Program-made: the position numbers and the translations under genes | The notes under the pieces: model-generated | The model's database searches: none | What the model was told of the DNA's origin: nothing | The model's input: only the letters and a program-made list of their open reading frames with translations | Assembly: GCA_946811185.2 (NCBI GenBank) | Contig: OX328105.1 | Location: forward strand, 41,900,845-41,964,844 | DNA length: 64,000 bases | From: Hippopus hippopus | Lineage: Eukaryota > Mollusca > Bivalvia > Cardiida > Cardiidae | Direction of reading: 5' to 3' | Shown here: in pieces, positions 11,397-22,010 of the stretch | Numbering within the stretch: the stretch's first letter is position 1 | How the letters are laid out: every line of letters begins with the position of its first letter

Positions 11397-11560
11397 CATG
11401 AGAATTCTGCCAGAAGCGATTTAATAAAGGTAGTCATCTTACAGAGTCTTGTCCGTCCAACTGCCGTATCAAATATCGTTGATGAATTAAACACCGTGTG
11501 TCTTTCTCACGTAGTGTGATAATGATCCTTCAGGGATACAATTATCTGGAACAAGAAATA
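11397..11560 (+). repeat. Dispersed repeat Q, copy 1
   Basis: AACTGCCGTATCAAATATCG, GATGAATTAAACACCGTGTG and GATAATGATCCTTCAGGGAT match 21030-21130 at most positions. Confidence 0.6.
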
Positions 11561-11594
11561 TTAGTTACAACAGTTTATCATGACACAAGGGTCC

Positions 11595-11735
11595 ATTCTT
11601 AAGATTGTTCTTTGTCTGTTTCTCCAAGATTTTTCAAAATTTGAAAGTAACACAACTTTTGATTGGCTAAACCAAATGGTTTAGCCAATCTGAAGTTGTG
11701 TTACTTTCAAATTCAGAAAATTCTGGAGAGTAAGA
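11595..11735. repeat. Palindromic repeat I, copy I2
   Basis: TTTGAAAGTAACACAACTTT, continuing as TGATTGGCTAAACCA, pairs with TGGTTTAGCCAATCTGAAGT, continuing as TGTGTTACTTTCAAA. Stem ~38 bp with almost no loop. Confidence 0.85.
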
Positions 11736-11974
11736 CTGAAAACGTGTTTAAGCATGGTACGGACTCTGATGTCATGTGTAATATCTGATAGCAGTATCAA
11801 ATTCTTTTGGTATAGTGATATACTTATTTCATTCTTTTTAAATAAAAGATGTTTCTTTGGTTACCCTTTCATTGATCTTTGATATAAACATCTCAAAGGT
11901 TTGTAGCGGAAATGATTGTAAGCGACTCAGAAGATTTTCAGCTTGTTTTTTCTTATATTTTGTTCTTTGGTTCT

Positions 11975-12216
11975 TTAACCCTTATCCTGGTAAGTAAATT
12001 ACATGAAACTTTTCAGCCAATAGTAGAAGACCCAAATATTGCTATTGCAAAGTTTTTTTTTTTTTTTTTTTTTGCGGAGGGGGGGGGAGAGGGGTGGGGA
12101 TATCTCCTTATCGGACAGTATAGACCAAGATCAGACTGCAATGTCTGTTCAGTCTGATCTTGATCTACACTGGCCGCAAAAGCGCCTTGAGTCGCTCTAA
12201 GTAGCCTAAGGATTAA
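11975..12216. mobile_element. Family A MITE, copy A5
   Basis: TTTAACCCTTATCCTGG left and GTAGCCTAAGGATTAA right. A T-run then G-rich stretch (12053-12098) precedes the stem AGATCAGACTGCAATGTCTG / CAGTCTGATCTTGATCTACA. Confidence 0.85.
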
Positions 12217-12639
12217 GCGATAAGAGAATGATTACCTCTGATTACTTAATAATTAATCTATTCTTCGGAATATATTATTCCATTACTTTGACAAGAATAG
12301 CTCTAATCCGTTTCTACATTTATGTCGTTCAGTTTTTCCGGTTTTTCATTTTTTTATTTTAATGAAGGTATACGTATACTCTTCAAGATCTGTAAAAAAG
12401 GGTGTAATTCATCTACAAGAAGTATCGATTCGTGTGAATTTTTGTTTTTGGTGAATTTTTCTGCATGTCAATAAACCAGTCTACTTTGTATTTCATCCGG
12501 GTTTTAGAGAAAAAAGGTCCATGTTATGTGAAAATTTGCTTGGTTTAATGCATATAATGCATAACGAAGATGCATTAAACGCCGTATTCCTAGAGCATTG
12601 TTAGAGCATTGGGCAGACATGCGGTAAGAAAATATAATT
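12217..12639. other. No feature seen
   Basis: AT-rich spacer between two MITEs. Confidence 0.35.
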
Positions 12640-12895
12640 GAACCATGCTCTGTGAAAAGGGGGCTTAATGCATCTGCGAAAAGTATCGACCCAGGTCAGC
12701 CTGCGCAGGCTGAACTGGGCCGAAACTTTTCGCTATTAGTCAATTTTCTGTATGTCAAAGGACAATTTTACCTTATGATTCAGTCGGTTGTTGGACAAAA
12801 ATGGATTTTATGGATCTATGATTATGTGATGACTTGCTTGGTATCATGCATCACGGTGATACATTAAGCCCCCTTTTGCCAGAGCGTGGCTCATA
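12640..12895. mobile_element. Family C MITE, copy C3 (full length)
   Basis: GAACCATGCTCTGTGAAAAG, continuing as GGGGCTTAATGCATCTGCG, matches the inverted right end CGGTGATACATTAAGCCCCC, continuing as TTTTGCCAGAGCGTGGCTC. The core palindrome at 12690-12720 lost its centre. Confidence 0.9.
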
Positions 12896-12899
12896 TATT

Positions 12900-12960
12900 A
12901 TGACCCAAAAGGGGTTGAATGTACCTCCGCGATGCATTTACCAAGCAACTTATAGTGGCG
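12900..12960. mobile_element. Family C MITE fragment C4
   Basis: ACCCAAAAGGGGTTGAATGT ... GATGCATTTACCAAGCAACT is a C left end directly next to C3. Confidence 0.6.
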
Positions 12961-13284
12961 CCGCATGGTTGGCGGCACTATATTTTTATTCGCTTTTGAA
13001 AAGTGCCTGTGGAGGTTGCCATATTGTTTACTAGATCGAGCCCGTACCAACTTTGTTTTTCTATTTGGACTGATTTTTTGTTTTTTTAACATGTAAAATA
13101 CCGCACTTTCATTGCCAGATCGATACAAACCAGATCGTATCCCAGATGGCCCAGAGTTTAAATATTTGTCATGTAGTATCACCACGTGGACCTCTACGAA
13201 GTTTGTTCAAGTGATGCCCTTGGCGTAAAAAATTAACCCGCTGTAATGTGCCCAATTTCAGAAACAACTGATTTGCGGCGCCAT
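12961..13284. other. No feature seen
   Basis: Unlabelled sequence between C MITEs; the minus-strand 95-codon ORF shows no domain. Confidence 0.35.
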
Positions 13285-13506
13285 TGATGTTATGCATCAA
13301 TATTTCCTTGTCTCATAATTAAGGACCCATAAAATCCATTTCTTCTAACAACCGACTGAATCATGAGATAGACTAGTCCTTTGACATGCAGGAAATTTAC
13401 CAATAGCAAAAAGTTTCTACTCAGGTCAGCCTGCACCGACTGCGCAGGCTGACCTGGGTCGATATGTTTTGCAGATGCATTAAGCCCCCTTTTCATACTG
13501 CATGGC
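13285..13506. mobile_element. Family C MITE, copy C5
   Basis: GACCCATAAAATCCATTTCT, GACATGCAGGAAATTTACCA and the palindrome CAGGTCAGCCTGCACCGACT / GCGCAGGCTGACCTGGGTCG, ending TTAAGCCCCCTTTTCATACT. Left tip degraded. Confidence 0.85.
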
Positions 13507-13599
13507 TAATATAAATGCGCCAAGAAATAGTAACGGTGTACTCGACTTTCCTTGTAAATGAAAACGAGACATATAACACTTTAAAATTTGTTTTCGTTG

Positions 13600-13690
13600 G
13601 ATAATTACCGTCTGGCCACGACTTAATATCTCGTGATCACGAAATAATTTTGTCGTGGTTACAAGATATCAAATACTTGCCACGAGTTAA
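13600..13690. repeat. Imperfect palindrome cluster (CCACGA/TCGTGG)
   Basis: CCACGACTTAATATCTCGTG, TTTTGTCGTGGTTACAAGAT and TTGCCACGAGTTAAG fold on each other. Possibly a small MITE; one copy. Confidence 0.4.
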
Positions 13691-13899
13691 GAATGTTTGT
13701 TGTTTGTTCACAAAATGCCGCCGGGGATGCATTATTATATAAATCATTATTACATATAAATAACACGAAAATAATGATGAAATGATCTCAAGATTAAATG
13801 ATCTGACTGACTTCTTTCTGGCAATAACCTTATCAACACAGACATCATCATAATGTTTGCCTTTGTATACTGTACTTCTGTAGGATTAGTTTAAACTCA

Positions 13900-14110
13900 T
13901 TTACTGTATTTCACATCGATTGAGAAACAAGTTCTTGCAACTTGTACTAATCTTTCTCGATTCTGCTTCCTGGAAACTACATCAGTACCCGCGCCGAATG
14001 TGTGGGCCAGTGAACAGTCACAAAGTTGACATCCGCTCCCGGGTATCGAATTCGGGACGTTCTGGTTACAACGCCGAGGATCTATCTCACAACCGCGAAC
14101 ACCACACACT
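13900..14110 (-). mobile_element. Possible tRNA-derived SINE relic
   Basis: On the minus strand TGTGGTGTTCGCGGTTG could be a pol III A box. CCCGAATTCGATACCCGGGA, about 45 bp later, resembles a B box (GGTTCGANNCC). The body is unlike the other SINEs here. Tentative. Confidence 0.35.
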
Positions 14111-15451
14111 CCTATAAGATAAGTCCTTCGTTTGGCTTAACTCATGAAGGAACACTAACGGCACATTTTAAATAAGTCGGGAGTCAAAATGCAAGCAAAT
14201 CTAATAAATGCCATTTAAACGTATAGATATTATTATGTGTTTTAGTATGGTCTGTCATGTTGCAACCATAATTCTAGTCTTACAATTCATTTGTATACCT
14301 GCGACTAGAGCTTTGACGGACCATGCAGTAACACATTGTTAGACTCATAATGATATCCATACTTTTACAGGGTATACATTAAATTTGACTGCAATCTGAC
14401 TACCGAATACTTTATGATCAGAGGTTGACCTTTAATTACTCTTGTTGGGGACATGAAGAAAATAATAAATGACATAGAAGGTGCATCAGCTATAGTTAAT
14501 TCTTGGCCATTCTTATATCAACATTGTGACGGTCAGTATTTATGTACAGATCTACCTACACCAGTGTTCTTTAAAAAAAAATCTCAACGGTCTAAACAGT
14601 TTCGTGATGGAAAAGAAATCAGTTAGGGAAGTAGCAAGGTTCGAAAATTACTTACGACTCTAAAAAATGTTTTATATCTAAATTCTAAGATAATGAATTC
14701 ATCATACAACGATATTTCGTTTCTCATTTTTTTTTTTTTTTAATTTAGAAAATCATAACACACACTGATATTTTAGGCTCACCTGTAAAGATGGGCTTTT
14801 TCACATAGTTTTGAATTAAAATATGTGCAAAAAACGTAGGGAAATGTCCAGCTCTAATTGGGTTTTTTTTTTTTTTTATTTACAGAGGCGTACTTAGTAA
14901 TAAAAAGAAAAGCTACTTGTACAGGTAAATTTACGTTTTAGCAACTAAAATGCAATGTTATACTTAAAAAAAAAACTGTGTTTGAATGACGATCAAGTCG
15001 ATCTGTATCGCCAACAACATTTGAAAAACTTAAAGTAATTGAATGAACAATCAAACACAATGAATATGATTGTCATCCAATAACAGAATTGATATGCTAA
15101 TTCTATGTTTGTATGCTTTTAATTTTACAGCAATCGTGCCTAGATATCAAATAATCCATTAAATCTTTTATAAAAACAGGACCATCAAACTGCAATTTTA
15201 ATGTATCTAATGGTGACTACATAATGGTTAACTTTCAAGAGGACGAAAAGATAAATAACGGCTGGACATTTCAAAGCGAGAGAAAATCAATATGGCGATA
15301 AAACGACCGTTTCCGGTATTAACTTGTTTCTCAGCCATTTACAGTTGTTTATTTTGTTTACAATACTTAAATGATGTAAAAGTACCGTTGCATGTGCATT
15401 CGTGTTTTAACCAAATAGCAATAACACCGATAGATTAATCAAATTTGTTGA
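14111..15451. other. No gene seen; fragment shared with 32.8 kb
   Basis: No gene found. The reverse complement of 14275-14360 (ATTATGAGTCTAACAATGTG ... GTCAAAGCTCTAGTCGCAGG) matches 32800-32870. 15285-15420 resembles repeat P. Several T-runs occur (14730, 14864). Confidence 0.4.
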
Positions 15452-15452
15452 T

Positions 15453-15664
15453 TAACTCTTTCACTACTGGATAAATGAATTGCATTTTCTCAAAAATAAA
15501 AAATACATTTTCCCTCCAAGATCAAGAAACAGTTTGGTCATAACGTAGAATATAGCAGTGAACAATGTAGATCAGGAATCAGACTGCACGTTCTGTGTAG
15601 TCTGATCTTAATCTACCCTGTCCACAAAAGCTTCTGGTGTCGTCTATGGTATGGAAAAAGTGAA
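15453..15664. mobile_element. Family A MITE, copy A6
   Basis: Core AATGTAGATCAGGAATCAGA / TGTAGTCTGATCTTAATCTA at 15563-15618. Ends TTAACTCTTTCACTA / AAAAAGTGAAAGAG differ from the common A ends. Confidence 0.7.
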
Positions 15665-16060
15665 AGAGGGGATGGTTTACAACTGAACATGACGATTGAA
15701 ATTACTGGAAAGGGGGTGGTTAGCCGCCTCATTTATCGAAAATCCACTTTTCAAGGTAGACTTTACTGTAAACCTACATACATGCCATTTTTAAACGATC
15801 AGTTGCCACATCTAGGTACAAGACGTCAATTCGGGTAACCTTTGTTAATGTCAAGAGAGCGTCAATACAGACAACTTTATCTTTGACCTGAATAACATTG
15901 TACATGTATATTGCTTTATCTCACATCTCCCTTCCTCTTTCAACAGATTGCTTCTCTATTTCGGTTGTTTCGAGAGCTTCTAATTTTGGTTTTTGGACAT
16001 GCTAATTCTATTCTACGTACATGTGTATGTAGCGAGATAATAATGAAAAGACCAATTTCG

Positions 16061-16192
16061 ATCTTAACAATTAGAATTAAATAATAGAAACAGTTGACTT
16101 GGTGTGTATTATTATTTCATCGTGACATCTTAACAATTAGAATTAAATAATAGAAACAGTTGACTTGGTGTGTATTATTATTTCATCGTGAC
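16061..16192. repeat. 66 bp perfect tandem duplication
   Basis: ATCTTAACAATTAGAATTAA ... TTTCATCGTGAC occurs twice head to tail (16061-16126, 16127-16192) without a mismatch I can see. Confidence 0.92.
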
Positions 16193-16381
16193 ATTTATAA
16201 ACTACGGCAAGAGGGGTTATCAGAAATATTTTTGGACGATAGAAGCAAGTTGGTGTTACGCTATCAATGATGTTTACAAGATAAATAGAGCCAGTAACTT
16301 TCCCTAGAATTTGTATCTATAACGCCATCATCTCTTGTGAACATTCTTGGCGCCTTCTGCCTTTGCTGTAAACCAAAAGTT

Positions 16382-16591
16382 TTAACCCTTAACCTGCTAA
16401 ACAAGTTAAGTGAAACTTTTAGAAAGATACCTAAATGTTGCTACTTCAAAGAGGTTTTTTGGGGGAGGTGAATATCTTCTGATCGGAGATAGTGAAGATC
16501 TAAGATCAGACTACACGTTTTGTGCAGTCTGAAGTTGATCTAAACTGTTCGAAAAAGGTCACTGAGTCGTGCTTAGCAGCCTAAGGGTTAA
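16382..16591. mobile_element. Family A MITE, copy A7
   Basis: Complete ends: TTAACCCTTAACCTGCTAAA and TTAGCAGCCTAAGGGTTAA. Core AGATCAGACTACACGTTTTG / GCAGTCTGAAGTTGATCTA. Confidence 0.85.
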
Positions 16592-17477
16592 GATCATCAA
16601 AACATAAATCGAAGCATTCTCTGTCCATGAAAAATTTTCCATTTTACCCTGAGGCTTTATCTCAAATACCATTGTTCAATCAGAATAGTTAACTAAATTC
16701 TTACCTTTATGTTGTCCATATAATACTGACGACATTTGTGCTTTGTAATTTGAAATAACTTTTAATTTAGTATTGTTTGTTATACATTTACATAAAGATT
16801 CGTGCAAAACATGCGTCGGTACAATTCCGGGATTGTCCTGTACAACAAAATAATTCTTACGGTGCAGTACTAGAATTATTCGAAATATTCTATCAGATAA
16901 GTGTTGCATTTCAAACTTAAAGTTTACCTAATTTTGAAGAACAACAACAAAATCTCTGTTTCTCTTTCTTTTTCAGCTGAGTCGCATTTATCTCTCTTGC
17001 TTCACGTTTTTTATTTCGATAGCTAAATAGGTTTTTGCATTGGATGTTCTATATTTTTTTCCGGAAAAAAATATTGGGAATATGTATTTGTCTTCGTACG
17101 AGAAAGGCCTTTTTCAAAGTTTCCCTTGTTTCTGAATGTTATACTTTAATGTAAAGGCTAACTATAATTAACAAATTTAGCAATTAAGATTTAAGTTCCC
17201 TGATTATGTTTTAATTGTTACACAAAATCCCGTAAAACCAATCGAGCATAACAGTCTCAAATTCTAGAGCAATTACAGTGCAGAACAGAAAAGTATTTCA
17301 AGACAAGTTTACAGTCGCACACAGTTTCAAATACAATATCAACAGTAAACATGATTTATTACAAATTCTTGAGCAAACATGACGGCGAGAGTGACAAATA
17401 TATGTAGTTTTTTCAGTAGAGTAATAAGATACGTCTTATTTGAAATAAATTTTACTTGTCAGTATTAGATATATATA
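16592..17477. other. No feature seen
   Basis: AT-rich. A 77-codon minus-strand ORF at 16676 shows no recognisable domain. Confidence 0.35.
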
Positions 17478-18952
17478 CTTACTTCCAAAAGAAACGATAC
17501 ATACATTTGAAAGCAGAAATCTTTTTGTAAATACAAGAGGGAAGCTTATTTGTTACATATCCCGAACCTGTAATAGTCTGTGGTAAATTTCATCAGCAAT
17601 ACGTCAAATTTTACTGTACCGTCTGACGTAATACTGCTTGGAATCGCGTAGGGGTCACAACACAAAGTTACACAGATTGTCTTTATGTTTGGTGGCCATT
17701 ATTTGCATCTCTCACAACTGAAGAATGACGCGTCGTTTCCTGGGCATGTGCCTGAACTTCATTCTAAGGGATTGAGGTCCATCCTGTTCCACAATGTGAT
17801 CTAACCAGGCTAATATTGCTTACTGACCACGTCTAACGTAATAAACCAACGTCCCATATATAGATGCTCTAAACATGAGAGATCTGGCGATTCTATGCGA
17901 TAAAGAGGAATGACCCTTTGCTGCCGTTGGAGAAGTTCCACCTAAATTTGAACCACGCGACATCCAAAGATGACGTGATCGAACGACGTTAGCCGTGAAA
18001 TGGCCCTCATCAACGGAACATCAACTGGTAAAAGAACATTTACCCGAAAAAGCACAAATGTCGGGTTTCGTCGTGCAATAGTGAGCCATTGCAAGATGGC
18101 TGAAGGACTGACACCCCGATTTTATAGCGACGCCGTCTCCATTACACGGCCACGTGCGTAAGCAAAAGGTTTTGCGCGTTGTTGTTGAATCAACTCACGT
18201 TGATCCTTGCGTTCCAAATGAAAATTTGATTCGAGCTTTAACACTCACTGATGGGTCTAAAGATTGTGTTGCCAGGCTCACTGTGTCTTATTGGGTCGGG
18301 GACGTAATGTAAACGTTTGCACGTTGTAATGATGTCTGGCTGTGAAGGCGTACTCAGCGAAATTATCTGACAAAATGCATTTTCACAAATTCTGTTGTTC
18401 TTAACCCTTCACGTCTCAGCAGCTGTTGCTGAAGCTGTCAAGAGCCATTTACGTAAATTTGACGACCGTATGCAGCCATCCTGAGCATGTGCCGTCAGTG
18501 AGGTATGTCTGAAAGGAGTCAATCAGCAAATTATCCTAGCGTGCTGTAGCGTCCCGGTTAACGTTTGACAGGTACACGCGACACACCAAAATGAGCTGTG
18601 ACGTCACAATGACGTTGACTAGATTCATGCACCTTTTACGCTTATAATCGCCGTCATTGATTTAGCCGCAATATTTCTGATTCGAATCTTTTCTTCACAT
18701 GTGTGGGTATGAGCCCTGTAAAACAGACTAAGCAGTTTTCCTAAATATGCAGTCGGTCATGTTCAAGTCGGGTTGCACGCCTAAACTTAAAGAATGACGT
18801 CACGGAGATACGAATCATCCGATATGAATCAAAATCAAGTGCAGCCATGCGAGACGTCGTAGAGAACGATATTTGATCCGCTTTTAATCATTTGTAAACC
18901 CGTTTTGAAAATTTACGATTTCAAAGTATGTATCGTTTCTTTTGGAAGTAAG
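17478..18952 (-). mobile_element. Tc1/mariner-like element relic
   Basis: About 1.48 kb bounded by near-perfect inverted repeats (CTTACTTCCAAAAGAAACGA, continuing as TACATAC, and its complement). Both are flanked by TA-rich sequence, fitting a TA target site. Length suits Tc1/mariner. The minus strand near 17750-17780 reads DLNPLE, resembling the conserved DLNPIE before the third catalytic acid, followed by stops. No intact transposase remains. Confidence 0.55.
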
Positions 18953-20079
18953 TATATATATATATAGTTGCCTGCTAGATAGAAAGAAACAAGAACATAA
19001 TAAATTAGGCTTCTAGGTTTAGGGCACTTTTTTGCCGAGGCTTAGAGCATCTTTGATGAAATTTGACAAAATTAAAGAGCTGTTAACCAACTTCGATAGT
19101 CATCAGTTGATTACATTTAAAAAACGACGGCCTTATATACAATTTTTACATAGGTATATTTTTCTTGGGGTATCATGGGAGGGACAGATACAAACAAAAT
19201 GAAATACGTCTTCCATATCATTTGTGTTTAAAGTCTGACAAATGCGACACTTCTAGGGGTCTAATTTCTATCATAGCCGCCTGCTTGAATTCATAAAGAA
19301 TGTAGAGTAAATTTTAGAATTATCGAATAAAATATCTAAGTATGGTTCATAGCCGAAATAGCTGTCAAAAAACTCATACTGTACGCCCCACTGAATTCTA
19401 TTGATCTATTGACCAATCCTGTATAAAGCATTCAATAACTCTTCGTAAAAATTACACAAATAATTATCCATGATTCGGATTAAGAAAGACCTGGGCCCGT
19501 GCTTACAGAACCTGCGTTCACGCTCAACTGAGTTTGTGCTCAGCCTTTCAATATAATGATTCTGCTAGTACGACAATGAGAAATGAAGACTTTCGTTTCA
19601 TAAGAAGGAAAAAGGAGCTTGAAAAGTTAAGAAGTTGCTCGGGGAAGAGTGTCATACTTATTCTGTTTAGTTTTGAGATTTCATGCTCATCTGAGTTGAG
19701 CATGAAAGAAGTTTTTAAGGCACCGACCCGGAGTAAATCTATAATTTTCTAATAATTTTTCTAACTGGTATGGTGCTCAGTTTGGTCCAATATTTCTCCT
19801 TCGCGCAAGGGAAGTTCTCGAATTCTAAGGATTCCTACTTTGTATAAAACATACATTTGTAATTAAGTTTGATGGTGTTCGCTGCAAACAGGCAGTTCAT
19901 AGATATATTTTTCACATTTTACATAGGAATCAATTTGCCATATCTTTCTGTAAATCAGCATCAATGTTTATATTACCATACTCATTTTTTTTTTAAATTG
20001 AAAAGCACATAACACCAGTTAAAACTACTTTGGTAGGACAAATTCGTTGATTACGTCTAAGGTTATTGAATATTGATGC
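18953..20079. other. No gene seen
   Basis: No gene or strong element. A 72-codon ORF at 19534 contains the short palindrome CATGCTCATCTGAGTTGAGC, continuing as ATG, also seen in variant form at 33378, 39430 and 61430. Confidence 0.35.
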
Positions 20080-20301
20080 CTTAAGGATAGGGCACCCTAA
20101 TGGGATTCGTGTAACATTGCCTTTCATCGCCAAAATCGAACGGATTCGGCTAAGACTCGGATAATCCGTAATCGATGCAGGAAACAGCGTGTATCGACCG
20201 ATCGATTACGTATTACCCGACTCTTAGCCGAATTCGTACGTTTTTTTTCGGCGATGAAAGGCGATGTTACAAGAATCCCATTAGGGTGTCCTATCCTTAA
20301 G
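20080..20301. mobile_element. Near-perfect 222 bp palindromic MITE (J)
   Basis: CTTAAGGATAGGGCACCCTA, continuing as ATGGGATTC, at one end and GAATCCCATTAGGGTGTCCT, continuing as ATCCTTAAG, at the other. Complementarity runs inward for ~100 bp with GC-rich CGAAT/ATTCG blocks. Only copy in the window. Confidence 0.85.
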
Positions 20302-20404
20302 TGTTAAATAAAATTTGACTCCAAGTTACATTTTGAGTCTGTAGAAAAGAGCTTATTATGACAATTTTGAGATTTATTTTTTTGCCTGACTATTCCAATA
20401 TCAT

Positions 20405-20478
20405 TGGAAAGTGAAAGCCCAAGAGTAGACTGTACCCTTGGTACAGTCTGATATTGGTATAGGGTATAGTCCATTTGC
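20405..20478. repeat. Diverged hairpin related to family A
   Basis: GAGTAGACTGTACCCTTGGT / ACAGTCTGATATTGGTATAG. Resembles the A core only loosely. Confidence 0.35.
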
Positions 20479-21600
20479 AAAATTTCACAGTCGTTCTAAG
20501 CACGTCCAGGCACAAAATGGATACAAACCTTTTGAGAGTATTGAACACTATGTCACTAGGTTATATTCAATGGTGATAACAACTGAAATGCTATTGATAA
20601 ACATGAATTATTGAATGTGGATGTGACGCCTTAAGAAGCGTTCCTTGAAATCAAATAAAACATGGACGTAATCATACGGATAGAGCAATCAATTTCATGT
20701 TAATTTGGGTAGATCATACTAGCCCTTTTTGAGTATGTGAAACTTTAAGTCATAGACATGCTTGTTGTCCGTAACAGAAAAGAAGAACGCTAATTGTTGT
20801 CCTTATTAAGGAATCTAGATTTTCATTCTAATTCTAAATACTTGCCATGTGATCGGCTGAGCTGTTCTGTCTCAGGCCAATATATGGCTAATTCTGAAAT
20901 GTGGAATCGTGTAACAATCCTTGGAATTCCTATCGAAGCATAAAGCTCATCTTTTTTTTCAGAATAATGACTTTGCCCCTCGAGAATACAACTTGAAAGG
21001 ACGAAATAAACGTCGTCAATTTAAGGAAGCTTGGCCGTACAACTGCCGTATTAAATGCCCCCGATGAATTAAAGACAGCGTTTCTTCATCAGGTCACGTG
21101 ACAATGATCCATGTGGGAAACAATTATCTAGAACAAAATTGTGAACCACGCCATAATACTGGATCGCACAACTGATTTCAGTTGATTTCAATTGATGTCT
21201 AACACTGAATTTAGTCTGTATTTTTCTTTTCACCTGGGTAAAGAATTTAAAAGTTGGTAAGAAATGTCAGTTTTGAGGTCTTTGGTAAATAAGAGTTGAT
21301 ATATTATCGAAGTTTTAATTCATTGAAGATCACCGAAATCAGTACACGTAGTTTCATATATGTAAAACTTTCATTTTTATGTGTCTGTGTCAGTGAAGTT
21401 ATATTTCAGTTTTGAATCAAAACAAACTTGTGTGCAATTTCAGTTGTCATTAGTAGATCTACATCCAGTACTTATTGAAGTGGTTATTAAGTAATTAATT
21501 GATCCAGTATCAACTTAGTGTATCTAAATATGGCTTTGATACCTCGAGTTCCTTGTATTCAGTTGAAACGTAGGAGTTATTAGGAAATAGTAGTCATTTT
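20479..21600. other. No gene; contains repeat Q copy 2
   Basis: 20975-21150 matches 11397-11560 (CAACTGCCGTATTAAATGCC, TGACAATGATCCATGTGGGA). The rest shows no feature. Confidence 0.45.
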
Positions 21601-21604
21601 AATG

Positions 21605-22010
21605 CAGTGAGTTTTATCACATATCCCCCGGTTTTCAGTGTAATATCGCCATTACGCGCGATTGAGATAAGATTTAAAGACGTCATAGGAGCATTGTATT
21701 ACGTCATTTATAAAGCATAACTGTAAACATCTGATCGCTGTTTTTTTTTTTTGAAAACGTCTGACACAAATTTCCCAGTCAATTGAACTGATGATCATTG
21801 TTGAGCCAAGCCATAATTTATTTACATGTATTTTTATTCTGATCAAAAAGTATATGTCACTTTTTTTTGGTCCTCAACGCACACTCTTGTCAAAGTATTG
21901 AGTAGATTTGGCGTGTGTTGGCTATTGAAAAAAGAAGACTTATTTTACCCGTCAAGAGAAAAAAGCTTATTAAGCTGGCGAAAGGCATGTTTAATAACAT
22001 TTTTTCCGTA
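21605..22010 (+). repeat. Dispersed repeat L, copy L2
   Basis: CACATATCCCCCGGTTTTCA, TTGAACTGATGATCATTGTT and TCAACGCACACTCTTGTCAA follow the order seen in L1 and L3. Confidence 0.55.
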
